A stretch of DNA of 52,320 nucleotides. Origin: Deltaproteobacteria bacterium. GTDB lineage: Bacteria; Desulfobacterota; DSM-4660; Desulfatiglandales; HGW-15. The notes beneath the pieces were generated by a model, which had not been told where the DNA came from, did not search any database, and worked only from the letters and a program-made list of their open reading frames with translations. This document shows positions 1-8,357 of this stretch, piece after piece. The position numbers and the translations under genes were made by a program. The stretch's first letter is position 1. Each line of letters begins with the position of its first letter. The DNA lies in contig JAFDEE010000033.1 in NCBI GenBank assembly GCA_019310525.1, forward strand, positions 1-52,320. Reading direction: 5' to 3'.

Positions 1-82
1 CTGCCTGCCCCTTGGAATGGCAGATAGGTCCGGCACAGGCAGGCGCAGAGATTGGGGAAAAGGGCCATTTATGGATGGGCAC
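1..82 (+). repeat. Right-end fragment of the dispersed leader element (copy G)
   Basis: Positions 46-76 match the right part of the element seen complete at 41305-41446: a cgcagagattggg block, then an A/G run, then the terminal arm. The terminal arm is the alternative type, TTTATGGATGGGCAC at 68-82, which is the inverse (14 of 15) of GTGTCCATCCATAAA at 19044-19058. Positions 1-45 hold a CTGCCTG / CAGGCAG inverted repeat and may be the variable centre. The left half lies outside the window. Confidence 0.6.
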
Positions 83-327
83 GAAATAGGGAGATCCCGC
101 TTCCCCCCCATGTAAAACAAGGCATACTCATCCTGCCTTCCGAAATTTCCCCTGACCTCCCGGGCACCAAGTTTGATTTTCAATGAAGCTCACCCCTGCA
201 CGCAGCAGGGAATCTTGAGCTGAATGGCTATTAGGGTTCACCATGTCATTCTTGCAGCGAGCTACAGGGCTACAGGGTATCCTGGCGAAGGCGAATGAAA
301 CGCGGTGCCGGATTAACCAGAAAAGCC

Positions 328-356
328 TTGACATGACCTTCACTTGTGCATTTACT
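328..356 (+). promoter_or_regulatory. Possible sigma70-type promoter of the secreted hypothetical gene
   Basis: TTGACA at 328-333, a 17-base spacer and TTTACT at 351-356. Transcription would start near 363, shortly before the GGGAGG ribosome-binding site at 378-383. The -35 box is perfect and the -10 box is poor. No other feature was seen in 83-327 apart from a short motif shared with 19702-19724. Confidence 0.4.
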
Positions 357-390
357 CATCCTAATCATATTACGAAGGGAGGTCAAATCT

Positions 391-744
391 TTGCTTCGTC
401 CTACCTGGCAAATCGCTTTTTTGACGGGATTGTTTTTCTTGGGGTACCCGAGTTTTTCGAGCCTTGCCCAACCGTTCGGTGTGGGGAGTACGCGCCCCCC
501 GGAGATAAAACAGCACCTTTCCCTGGGCTGTCCGGGTGGACGGTTTGTCTTCGGACAGATTTCCGATTCCAGCAAGGACCAGTACATGCTGGATACCGCT
601 ACCGGCCGGCTGTGGCGCATAGCAGAGAGTGGGGAAGTAGGTATCTTCCTGCGTCCTGTTCCCTACCGCACGGAGTCGGGCCGGTATTCTCCCCTTCCGG
701 ACGAACCGCCGCCTAGGGAAAAAAAGAAACCGGGTAAAAACTGA
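391..744 (+). CDS. Small secreted protein of unknown function
   Basis: I do not recognise a named family. A TTG start at 391 is preferred over the upstream ATG at 346, because GGGAGG at 378-383 lies seven bases before it. It also makes the protein begin directly with a signal peptide: basic Arg-Pro-Thr, then a hydrophobic stretch of about 15 residues, then a cleavage-like SLAQP. The mature part of about 90 residues contains YMLDTATGRLWRI followed by a Pro-rich C-terminus ending in several Lys. The Leu-Asp-Thr-x-Thr-Gly-Arg-x-Trp pattern looks like one strand of a small beta domain also seen in other short exported proteins, but that is only an impression. The protein would be periplasmic or secreted. 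It stands alone, with cca convergent 110 bases downstream. Confidence 0.6.
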   Translation: MLRPTWQIAFLTGLFFLGYPSFSSLAQPFGVGSTRPPEIKQHLSLGCPGGRFVFGQISDSSKDQYMLDTATGRLWRIAESGEVGIFLRPVPYRTESGRYSPLPDEPPPREKKKPGKN

Positions 745-855
745 AGCGATACAGAGAAAGGTTCGCATTCAGTGCAAAACGATTGATCCCGGGACTTACT
801 CCCGAGGGGAGCCCGGGACAGAACCGCCCCCGAAAAGACCCCTTGCTTTCCCCGG

Positions 856-2178
856 CTAGGCCCTCAACTCTTCTTCCAGCAGCGTGATGAGCCTCCGACG
901 CGTGTTCAATTGGGGGGCCTCGGTTACCCGCTCCAACAAGTGATTCAATATCCTTCCCACCTCAGGACCGGGGGAAAGATTCAGGATCTCCATCACTTCA
1001 TGGCCGTCAATGGCCAGGTCCCGGATGCCTATCGCCATGGATCTCCCTTTCACCTCCTCGACTCTCCTCTCCAATTCCGAAAGCTCGTGAAGGGGAATAT
1101 CTTCCCTGCCGTGGGCCAGGAGATCAGCACGGCGAAACGCAATGAGGCGGTCCAGATTCTCAGGTCCGACACGGCGGACAAAACGTCTGACCGCGCTGTC
1201 TCCCCATCCGGAATGGTAACCGACCACATGGTTCCTGATGAGGTGGGTTACCTCCTGTATCATGTTCCGGCTGAACTTGAGCCGATCCATGATTTGGGCG
1301 GCCAGGATCGCGCTTTCATCTTCGTGACCGTGAAACCGGAAAACCCCTTCCACCTTTTTCCGAACACGGGGTTTCCCAATATCATGAAAAAGGGCCACCA
1401 GCCGGAGGACGGGCTCGGCTTCGACCCGATCCAGGGTCTCCATGATATGTCTGTAGATGGTGAAACGATGGTATTTGGGGTTTTGGCGTTTCCCATACCC
1501 TTCCAGGAGTTCGGGCAGGATGTAGTCCATGAGCCCTGTCCTCCTGAGCATCGAAAATGCCTTTGAAGGAGCGGGGACAAGAAGGATCTTCATCAATTCG
1601 TCCCGCATTCTCTCCTTTGCCGCACCGGCCACCAAATCCGCCATATCTCTGATGACCTCTTGAGTGACCGGTTCAATCCGAAATCGGGTCTCGGCGGCGA
1701 TCCGCACGGCCCGCAGAAGCCTGATGGGGTCTTCGAGAAACCGTTCCCTGGGCTCTTCCACTGCCCTGACCAGTCCTCTCTTGATATCGGCCTTCCCTCC
1801 AAAAGGATCAATGATACACTCCCCCATTGGATCATAGGCCATGGCGTTGATCGTAAAATCCCTGAAACGCAGGTCTTCCTCGATGCTCCGCCCGCGCCCC
1901 TCAGCCCCTTTGAACGGCGTTATCTCCAGGTGTTTTTCTCCCATGACAAGGGTTACGGTATCGTGCTTGAGAGAAAACCTGGGGGTATCCCGGAATACCG
2001 CATGGATCCGGGCCGGATCCGCTGAGGTGGCCACATCCCAGTCAGATACGCTCTCCCGCCCCATCATCATGTCCCGTACGGCCCCACCCACGACAAAGGC
2101 CTTGAATCCGGAACGATCCAGTCGTTCAATCGCTTCTCTCACGAATAGAGGTATTGCCTCTCTATAGATTGGGTTCAT
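856..2178 (-). CDS. cca: CCA tRNA nucleotidyltransferase / poly(A) polymerase family with HD domain
   Basis: Cytoplasmic template-independent nucleotidyltransferase that adds or repairs the 3' CCA of tRNA. The N-terminal domain has the class II signature VVGGAVRD near residue 25 and the metal-binding pair in DWDVATSA. An RNA-binding middle region (RFLEDPIRLLRAVRIAAETRF) follows. A C-terminal HD phosphohydrolase domain carries LFHDIGKP and HGHEDESA. The start at 2178 (MNPIYREAIPLF) has GGAAGG seven bases upstream; the frame is open up to 2304 but the extra 42 residues look unlike the family. At 440 residues the length is normal. Since both tRNA genes in this window already encode CCA, the role here may be mainly repair. 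Discrimination between CCA-adding and poly(A) activity cannot be made from motifs alone. Confidence 0.9.
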   Translation of the reverse strand: MNPIYREAIPLFVREAIERLDRSGFKAFVVGGAVRDMMMGRESVSDWDVATSADPARIHAVFRDTPRFSLKHDTVTLVMGEKHLEITPFKGAEGRGRSIEEDLRFRDFTINAMAYDPMGECIIDPFGGKADIKRGLVRAVEEPRERFLEDPIRLLRAVRIAAETRFRIEPVTQEVIRDMADLVAGAAKERMRDELMKILLVPAPSKAFSMLRRTGLMDYILPELLEGYGKRQNPKYHRFTIYRHIMETLDRVEAEPVLRLVALFHDIGKPRVRKKVEGVFRFHGHEDESAILAAQIMDRLKFSRNMIQEVTHLIRNHVVGYHSGWGDSAVRRFVRRVGPENLDRLIAFRRADLLAHGREDIPLHELSELERRVEEVKGRSMAIGIRDLAIDGHEVMEILNLSPGPEVGRILNHLLERVTEAPQLNTRRRLITLLEEELRA

Positions 2179-2260
2179 CCCCATCCCTTCCGGTCGCCTT
2201 GAATCTTTTCCTTGCTTCCATGAGTCCCATGATTTCACCGAGCCCGACATATATAAACTA

Positions 2261-2280
2261 CTATCGGCTGAAGCCGATAG
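2261..2280. repeat. Perfect 9-bp palindrome upstream of cca
   Basis: CTATCGGCT-GA-AGCCGATAG is a perfect inverted repeat with a 2-base centre, 82 bases before the cca start. It lacks a T-run on either side, so it is not a standard terminator. It could be an operator or a leader hairpin; a TATAAT box for leftward transcription lies at 2363-2368, which would place the palindrome in the cca leader. Confidence 0.5.
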
Positions 2281-2757
2281 CTTTAGGGGCCAAGTAAAAA
2301 TCATCTTTCCTTGAATCCCGATTTCTCACTCGAACCCAGGGCCCCTTGGATCCTTGAACCCTATTATAAAACGATCTAATAAAGTCTTCTTCTGAAGGCG
2401 CAGGTTTCTCCCCTTCCCAGATTGGGACATTAAAACATTTTGGATATTCGACATGCCCCTGACTTGACGAACACTATCCTGCGACTTTTGAACAGTAACA
2501 CAAACGCCCCCGTCAATCCAGTCCGGGCCAGAGTATGCCCTCCCCAATGTCCTCCTTCATGGGATCTCTTCCTGCAAGGAGATAAACTTCGCAGCACTGA
2601 AACCGCTCGGGAATGCAAGCATTCCCTAAGGGGAGGGTTCAGAGGCGAGTGGATGGTGCTTGTCAGCTTCCCGGCCCTGTGTTACAGTCCCTGCGTCCGG
2701 TATCCGCGGATTCCGCGAACCGAAATCCTGACTGAGCCATTGGAGGCTGAAGAGTTC
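2281..2757. other. Divergent intergenic region between cca and gltX
   Basis: No convincing gene. A consensus -10 box for leftward transcription (TATAAT read from the minus strand) lies at 2363-2368, without a good -35. For gltX, GGAGG at 2743-2747 serves as ribosome-binding site. The frame upstream of the gltX ATG is open back to 2440 but its translation looks nothing like a synthetase. Confidence 0.4.
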
Positions 2758-4179
2758 ATGACAACCCAGAAAATCGTCACACGTTTTCCTCCCAGCCCTA
2801 CGGGGTACCTGCATATCGGTGGGGCCCGCACCGCTCTTTTCAACTGGCTTTTCGCCCGCCAGAAGGGAGGCAAATTCATCCTTCGCATCGAGGACACGGA
2901 CAGGGAACGATCCACACCGGAGGCCACCAACGCCATCCTGGAATCCTTGCGATGGCTTGGGCTTGACTGGGACGAAGGGCCATATTTCCAGTCCGAGAGG
3001 TACCCGATCTACCAAGAATTCATCGAGCGCCTCCTCTCGGCGGGGAAGGCCTACCACTGTCATTGCAGCCCCGAGGACTTGGAAAAACGGCGCAAGGAGG
3101 CCCTGGCAAAGGGGTTGAAACCCAAATACGACGGCAGGTGCCGCGACCTCGGACTGGGCCCGACCCCTGGATCGGTCGTTCGGCTGAAGGCGCCCCAGAC
3201 AGGGAAGACCGTGTTTCATGACCTGGTTAAGGGTCCTCTTAGCTTTAACAACGAGGAACTGGACGACCTGATCCTCAGGCGTTCAAATGGAATGCCGACT
3301 TACCACCTTGCCGTCGTGGTCGACGACATCACCATGGGAATGACCCATATCATCCGGGGAGACGATCATGTCAACAACACACCCCGTCAGATCCACATCT
3401 ACCAGGCCCTGGGCGAACCCCTTCCCCACTACGCCCACGTTCCCATGATCCTCGGGCCGGACAGGACCAGGCTGAGCAAACGACACGGAGCCACCTCCGT
3501 ACTGGCATACAGGGACATGGGATACCTGCCCCATGCCCTCCTCAACGCCCTGGTAAGGCTCGGCTGGTCTTACGGAGATCAGGAAAAATTCACCATCGAA
3601 GAACTCATTGAAAAATTTTCCCTGGAAAATGTGGGTAAGTCCGCCGGGATCTTCAACGCTGAAAAACTGCTTGATCTCAATGCCCGCTACATCAGGGAAT
3701 CGGATACAGCAGCCCTGGCGGAGGCTGTCCTCCCTTTCCTGGAGAAACGCGGGTTTAAAGGCCTGGACAAGAATGAGGTGGCACGAGCCGTCGAGACCTT
3801 GAAGCTGCGAAGCCGTACCCTTGATGAGATGGCGGAATCAGCCCTTTTCTATTTTCAAGACCAAGTGAGCTACGAGGAAAAGGGGGACCGGAAGTTCCTC
3901 AAGCCCGGCATCCTGGATCTCCTGGAGGAAATCAAGGGGACCCTCGCAGGGACGGAGGATTTCAGCGAGAAAGGACTGGAAAGGGTCTTCCTGGACTTCC
4001 TGGAGAAAAAACAGATCAAGCTGGGAAAGATCGCGCAACCCATCCGTGTGGCCCTTACAGGCAGGACGGCCAGTCCCGGATTGTTCGAAGTCATGGCGGT
4101 TCTTGGAAGGGAAAAGGTCCTGGACCGCCTCGAACGTGCCATTTCCCACATCCGGGCCAAGGCGGGAAAATCCCTATGA
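2758..4179 (+). CDS. gltX: Glutamyl-tRNA synthetase
   Basis: Class I aminoacyl-tRNA synthetase that charges tRNA-Glu with glutamate in the cytoplasm. The HIGH-type motif is in SPTGYLHIGGARTALFNW near residue 12-28, and KMSKS is represented by RLSKRHGA near residue 240. A Cys-x-Cys...Cys zinc-binding-like set appears as YHCHCSP and GRCRD, as in GluRS enzymes that carry the knuckle. The start at 2758 (MTTQKIVTRFPPSPTG) fits family N-termini and has GGAGG ten bases upstream. At 473 residues the length is typical. An excellent terminator-type hairpin follows at 4209. Whether it is discriminating or also charges tRNA-Gln cannot be decided here, since no gatCAB or glnS is in view. Confidence 0.97.
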   Translation: MTTQKIVTRFPPSPTGYLHIGGARTALFNWLFARQKGGKFILRIEDTDRERSTPEATNAILESLRWLGLDWDEGPYFQSERYPIYQEFIERLLSAGKAYHCHCSPEDLEKRRKEALAKGLKPKYDGRCRDLGLGPTPGSVVRLKAPQTGKTVFHDLVKGPLSFNNEELDDLILRRSNGMPTYHLAVVVDDITMGMTHIIRGDDHVNNTPRQIHIYQALGEPLPHYAHVPMILGPDRTRLSKRHGATSVLAYRDMGYLPHALLNALVRLGWSYGDQEKFTIEELIEKFSLENVGKSAGIFNAEKLLDLNARYIRESDTAALAEAVLPFLEKRGFKGLDKNEVARAVETLKLRSRTLDEMAESALFYFQDQVSYEEKGDRKFLKPGILDLLEEIKGTLAGTEDFSEKGLERVFLDFLEKKQIKLGKIAQPIRVALTGRTASPGLFEVMAVLGREKVLDRLERAISHIRAKAGKSL

Positions 4180-4208
4180 CCACTCCATCCAGGGCGGTAC
4201 GAGCCAAT

Positions 4209-4255
4209 GAGAGGAAACCTAAAAGACAGGTTTCCTCTCGCCCTTCCTTTTAAAG
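4209..4255 (+). terminator. Rho-independent terminator after gltX
   Basis: A perfect 12-bp stem (GAGAGGAAACCT at 4209-4220, AGGTTTCCTCTC at 4228-4239) with a 7-base loop, followed by a pyrimidine-rich tract CCCTTCCTTTT. It lies 30 bases after the gltX stop. Confidence 0.75.
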
Positions 4256-4418
4256 ATTTTTCTATTTTTTCATTCTTTTCCTTTACATTTCATCAATTTT
4301 CTCTTTATTCTATGTCCAATCCGCAAATATTATTGAATGTGAGGGAAATTCCAAAAAACGGGACCTCCAGTCGCATCCAAGGCTGAAGGTCCCGGCATGT
4401 GGGCGAACGATCCGGTGG

Positions 4419-5378
4419 ATGTCCAGGCACGAAACGGGGCCCACGGACTGGATCCCGTCCTTTTCAAAAAATACCGACTCGAAATTCCACCCTGATGCCA
4501 TGTTTTCCATAAAGACCGAAAGCCTTGAACTGAAACTCGAAGTGGTGCCGGTAAATTCTCTCTTGATCCACGAAGAGGTCCTGCCCAACCTGGCACACAA
4601 GTTGCTTCTCGAATTCAAGAACTGGAACAACTTGCAGAACCCGATCATTGTGGACGAAAACCACATCGTTCTGGACGGAAATCATCGGGCCTATGCCTTC
4701 AAAAAATTAAGGTTCACCTACATTCCGGTTTGCAAGATAGACTATTTCCACGAAAAAGCTGAACTACGGTACTGGTTCAGGGTCCTGGATGGAGTAAAGA
4801 ATATCGCCGTTGTCGAAAGGGTTGCAAAAGAACTTGGAGGTATTGTGCAGGAGGTGGGAGACAAAGAACGATTGAACGAGATCCTCGACCTGAATCCCTT
4901 GTCTTGCGGAATCCAGAAAAGGGACTATTGCGCCTCCCTCACCTTTCCCCGGGACACCGTCAAGGATGCGGTCGACGCTTACGGGGCCCTGGAAAAGATA
5001 CAAAAACGCTTGACAGCCCTGGGTATCGAGGTAAGATTCGTGCCTTGCCAGCACATCACGGAAGGGGATTTTTCCAACACCCTCAAAGATGACGAGGTCG
5101 TGCTATGGACCCCCAGGATGACCAAGAAAATGGTCGTGGATGCCGCGAAAAGGGGTCGGGTGTTTGCACCCAAATCTACGCGGCATTGCATTCCTGCCCG
5201 CCCCTTGAACGTGAATGTGCCCACCACCTGGTTCAAGGAAGAAGTGACCTTGGATGAAATGAATGATCGCTTCCGGAGGTTCCTTGAGGGGAAACGACTC
5301 AAGCGGTTCGGTCCCGGTCAGGTGATCGAGGGAAGATATTACGAAGAAGAAGTATTCGTTTTCTACGACAAGGCCTGA
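4419..5378 (+). CDS. ParB/SerK-SbnI-like protein, possible free-serine kinase
   Basis: The N-terminal half has the ParB/sulfiredoxin-like fold signature in the form seen in SerK and SbnI: VVPVNSLLIHEE (about residues 43-54), then IIVDENHIVLDGNHRAYAF (about 76-94), then IPVCKIDYF. Established knowledge: SerK of Thermococcus and SbnI of Staphylococcus belong to this branch and phosphorylate free L-serine to O-phosphoserine. The DGNHR block resembles DGHHR of SerK rather than the GERR box of chromosomal ParB. A C-terminal part of about 170 residues (ending near RHCIPARPLNVNVP) is additional. The next gene, 43 bases downstream, is a phosphoserine-phosphatase-like protein, so a role in serine/phosphoserine metabolism is a reasonable inference. 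The start is uncertain: ATG at 4419 or 4500, neither with a strong ribosome-binding site. Confidence 0.6.
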   Translation: MSRHETGPTDWIPSFSKNTDSKFHPDAMFSIKTESLELKLEVVPVNSLLIHEEVLPNLAHKLLLEFKNWNNLQNPIIVDENHIVLDGNHRAYAFKKLRFTYIPVCKIDYFHEKAELRYWFRVLDGVKNIAVVERVAKELGGIVQEVGDKERLNEILDLNPLSCGIQKRDYCASLTFPRDTVKDAVDAYGALEKIQKRLTALGIEVRFVPCQHITEGDFSNTLKDDEVVLWTPRMTKKMVVDAAKRGRVFAPKSTRHCIPARPLNVNVPTTWFKEEVTLDEMNDRFRRFLEGKRLKRFGPGQVIEGRYYEEEVFVFYDKA

Positions 5379-5421
5379 TTTTTCGAGGATCGATACCCAG
5401 GAAAAATCATGGGTGAAAACA

Positions 5422-6678
5422 ATGGGTGAAACGAACAAGATCTTGAGTCTGTCAGCGGTGGGTCTCGACTCACCCGGCCTGGTCTCCAAGATCACGAGAA
5501 CCATATACGAATTGGCAGGCAATATCATCGACGTGGAAGAGAACTGTCGTAGGGGGCTGTTTTCCATCTTTCTCGTGATCGATTTTTCATCCTCCGAAAA
5601 ATCCATGGACGACATCGAAAAGGCCCTGGGAGACCTTGAAAAGGAAACGGGACTGAAGGTAACTTTCGGAGTTTTTGAAAGCGACGAAATTTACTACCCC
5701 GGGGAGCGGGAACACCATATCGTCACCCTTCTCGGCACGGATAAACCCGGGATCATTATGCAGGTGTCCACCTTCTTCCACAAATGGAACATCAACATCG
5801 AGAATTGCAAGATGATCGCCAGGGGAGAATTCTTCTCCATGGAGATGGTAATCGACACCAGTCATATTCGTGTGGAGGAAGGACGATCGAGGGAGGAGGC
5901 CCTGGATCGGATGAAGGCAGAGCTTAAGGAGCTTTGTGGATTACTGGGGCAGAGCGTAGTCATCCAGAGTGAAGACATTTACAGGAAAGCCAAAAAGCTT
6001 GTCGTGTTCGATGTGGAATCAACCCTGATCCGACACGATTCCCTCACGCAGTTCTTCGAGAAAATCGCCGGAAAAGTGAAGGCCGCCAATGGAGAATCGA
6101 TCCATGGCGAGGAGGGAGAGAACGGTCTTGAGCGCCCTGAAGACTATGCCAGGCATTTGAAAGGCATCCCGATCAAGGACCTTGAAAGCTTCGGAGAGGT
6201 GCTCCAACTGAATCCCGGCTCCCTTGAGCTGATCCGAATCCTCAAGTCTATGGGCTTCAAGATCGCCCTTATCTCCTCGGGGTTCAGTTTTTTCATCAAG
6301 AGAATCTTCGAAGAGGCCGGAGTGGACTATGCCTTCTCGAACATGCTCGAGGTCGACCGGGAAGGCATCATCACTGGAAAATTGGAGGAGCCGGCCATCA
6401 CGCCGGCCAGCAAGGAAGAAATTCTCGAATTCATCATGGGGATGGAAAAGGTGGGGCCCGATCAGGTCATCGGGGTGGGGGACGGATCAACACAGTCTCA
6501 TTTCATCCGGAACACCGGTCTTTCCATCGCCTTCAAACCCGAAAACACCACTATCGCCACCGACGGCATCCTGGGTGGGGACAAGATCCTGAGCATGCTC
6601 TATTGTCTTGGCATCCCGAAGCAGGAAATCGAGAAGCACTTGAAGAACGCTCCTCCCCTTTCTCCACAACAATCCTGA
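5422..6678 (+). CDS. serB: SerB-like HAD phosphatase with two ACT domains and altered catalytic motifs
   Basis: Two ACT domains fill about residues 5-170 (SLSAVGLDSPGLVSKIT and VTLLGTDKPGIIMQVST). A HAD domain of the SerB branch fills about 190-400. Canonical SerB converts O-phosphoserine to serine using a DxDxT nucleophile motif and a GDGxND metal motif. Here motif I reads FDVESTLI, with Glu replacing the second Asp, and motif IV reads GVGDGSTQSHFI, so the ND metal ligand is absent. Motif II (LISSGFSFF) and the Lys of motif III (PASKEEIL) remain. Glu at the second position also occurs in ThrH, a phosphoserine:homoserine phosphotransferase. It may be a weak phosphatase, a transferase or a sensor. 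The start may be ATG 5422 or GTG 5413. It is probably co-transcribed with the SerK-like gene. Confidence 0.75.
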   Translation: MGETNKILSLSAVGLDSPGLVSKITRTIYELAGNIIDVEENCRRGLFSIFLVIDFSSSEKSMDDIEKALGDLEKETGLKVTFGVFESDEIYYPGEREHHIVTLLGTDKPGIIMQVSTFFHKWNINIENCKMIARGEFFSMEMVIDTSHIRVEEGRSREEALDRMKAELKELCGLLGQSVVIQSEDIYRKAKKLVVFDVESTLIRHDSLTQFFEKIAGKVKAANGESIHGEEGENGLERPEDYARHLKGIPIKDLESFGEVLQLNPGSLELIRILKSMGFKIALISSGFSFFIKRIFEEAGVDYAFSNMLEVDREGIITGKLEEPAITPASKEEILEFIMGMEKVGPDQVIGVGDGSTQSHFIRNTGLSIAFKPENTTIATDGILGGDKILSMLYCLGIPKQEIEKHLKNAPPLSPQQS

Positions 6679-6713
6679 CTCCCCCGAAACCCTGGGAGGA
6701 AAAACCGTTCCTT

Positions 6714-8141
6714 TTAGCCGTGTAGGGATTGATCCAACGCCTTTAAGGCCGTCTCCATCATGATTTCCGGCAGGGTCGGGTGGGCATGGATTGTGTCGGC
6801 AAGTTCCCGGACCGTGCACTCATTTTGGACGGCCAGGGTCCCTTCCGCGATCAGGTCGCTGGCATGAGGCCCAACTATGTGAACGCCCAGGATCTTTCCG
6901 CTTTTCCTCTCGGAGACTATTCTGGTCTCACCGGCGATTTCCCCGATCACGTGGGCCTTTCCAAGGTTCCTGAAAAGCACCCTGTCCACCCGAATATCCA
7001 GGCCCTCCGAGAGCGCCCCGGCTTCCGTAAGGCCCACGTCGGCCACTTCCGGAGAGGTGAAGACCGCGCCAGGAACGGCCCTGTAATTCATGAACAGGTC
7101 GTCTCCCATGGCGTTTTGGGCGGCGACGAGGCCTTCCTTGGAAGCCACGTGGGCCAGCATGGGTCTGGAGGGACCGAGAATATCCCCAATGGCATAGATT
7201 CCCGGCACAGAGGTCTCCATCTTTTCATTTACGCGGACCCACCCCTTTGCGTCCGTCTCCACCCCGGCACGTTCCAGTCCAACGGCTTCCGTGTTGGGTT
7301 TGCGTCCCACGCATACCAGGACCTTTTCCACATCACGCGTCAGGATCTTCTTGTCCTTCTCTTTCAAGTCATCGCAAAAAGGAGAGGGGCCGATGGTCAC
7401 GCGACAACCGTCCTCCCCCATCTCGATCGACGCTGCGGTCCGGTTCACCATGAACTCGATCTTCGATTTCTTCATCTCCCGCTCGAGGACCTTCGAGCAG
7501 CCCTCCTCCACCGACGGAAGGGGCAGAAGCCTTGAGAGACCTTCTACAAGGGTGACCCTGGTCCCAAGGGCGGAGAAGATGAATGCGAATTCACACCCGA
7601 TGACTCCGCCCCCCAGGATCATGAGAGATCGTGGAATCTCCTTAAGCAAAAAGGCATCGTTGCTTGAAAGGACCCGCTCCCCGTCGAAAGGAAAGTCAGG
7701 GAGATCCGCCGGCCGGGAACCCATGGCAAGGATCAACCGATCCCAGGGGACATCAATGGATTCTCCCTCAGGGGACCTGAATTCCACAACTCCGCCTTCC
7801 TTTAGGAATCCCTCGCCCTGGAGGTAGCGGACCCTGCTGTGGTCCAGCAAGGTGCGAATACCCCTTGCTTGATCCCGGACCACGCGGTCTTTCCGGGCCA
7901 TAAGAGTTTCCAGGTCCGGCCGAACATCCCCCTCCACCCGGATGCCAAACTCCGCCGCCCGCCTGAACCGGAGCAACATCTCGGCCGTGGTCTTCAAGAC
8001 CTTTGAAGGAATGCACCCCCAATTAAGGCATGTGCCTCCAACATTTTCCCGCTCGATGAGGGTGACATCCCCTCCCAACTGGGCCGCCCGAATGGCCGCC
8101 ACATACCCACCCGGTCCCGCTCCTATTACAACGATTTTCAT
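6714..8141 (-). CDS. lpdA: Dihydrolipoyl dehydrogenase
   Basis: FAD-dependent pyridine nucleotide-disulfide oxidoreductase (E3) that reoxidises dihydrolipoamide of 2-oxoacid dehydrogenase or glycine cleavage complexes with NAD. The sequence shows the N-terminal FAD-binding VVIGAGPGGYVAAIRAAQLG, the redox-active disulfide GGTCLNWGCIPSK (about residues 38-50), a central NAD-binding GGGVIGCEFAFIFSALG, the FAD-contacting YAIGDI and the C-terminal dimer-interface base motif HAHPTLPE. At 475 residues the length is normal. The ATG at 8141 has AAGGTGG six bases upstream; a GTG at 8150 is an alternative. No lipoate-dependent complex genes are adjacent, so it may serve several complexes. It is transcribed divergently from the Lrp-type gene. 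Confidence 0.95.
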   Translation of the reverse strand: MKIVVIGAGPGGYVAAIRAAQLGGDVTLIERENVGGTCLNWGCIPSKVLKTTAEMLLRFRRAAEFGIRVEGDVRPDLETLMARKDRVVRDQARGIRTLLDHSRVRYLQGEGFLKEGGVVEFRSPEGESIDVPWDRLILAMGSRPADLPDFPFDGERVLSSNDAFLLKEIPRSLMILGGGVIGCEFAFIFSALGTRVTLVEGLSRLLPLPSVEEGCSKVLEREMKKSKIEFMVNRTAASIEMGEDGCRVTIGPSPFCDDLKEKDKKILTRDVEKVLVCVGRKPNTEAVGLERAGVETDAKGWVRVNEKMETSVPGIYAIGDILGPSRPMLAHVASKEGLVAAQNAMGDDLFMNYRAVPGAVFTSPEVADVGLTEAGALSEGLDIRVDRVLFRNLGKAHVIGEIAGETRIVSERKSGKILGVHIVGPHASDLIAEGTLAVQNECTVRELADTIHAHPTLPEIMMETALKALDQSLHG

Positions 8142-8202
8142 AGTTTCCACCTTCTGACTTTAAAATTAACGATCCCTTTCCTCCAGAGACCAACATGTTA
8201 TG

Positions 8203-8231
8203 CATTAACACCTAAAAGTAGAACTTTTCAA
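8203..8231 (-). promoter_or_regulatory. Probable lpdA promoter
   Basis: On the minus strand TTGAAA (8231-8226), a 17-base spacer and TTAATG (8208-8203). It drives leftward transcription into lpdA 60 bases on. It is back to back with the Lrp-type promoter at 8281, so the Lrp protein could control both. Confidence 0.5.
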
Positions 8232-8280
8232 GACCTATAACCCAAAAATCTGCGATTATTGTTAAAATAAGTCAGACATA

Positions 8281-8309
8281 TTGACAGAACCTTCAATATT
8301 TATTAAACT
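8281..8309 (+). promoter_or_regulatory. Probable promoter of the Lrp/AsnC regulator gene
   Basis: TTGACA at 8281-8286, 17-base spacer, TAAACT at 8304-8309. Transcription would begin near 8316, which leaves no room for a start at 8319 and supports the GTG at 8358. Confidence 0.65.
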
Positions 8310-8357
8310 TGAGGAAGTTTGTCATCGAGAGCCCTGGACTTTTGGAGGCATGTTCCT

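Noticed and set aside
2440-2757. N-terminal extension of gltX
   Set aside because: The frame is open but its translation has no synthetase character, and GGAGG precedes the ATG at 2758.
8319-8357. Upstream TTG start for the Lrp/AsnC gene
   Set aside because: The predicted transcription start is near 8316, the ribosome-binding site is poorer, and the family starts at the first helix encoded from 8358.
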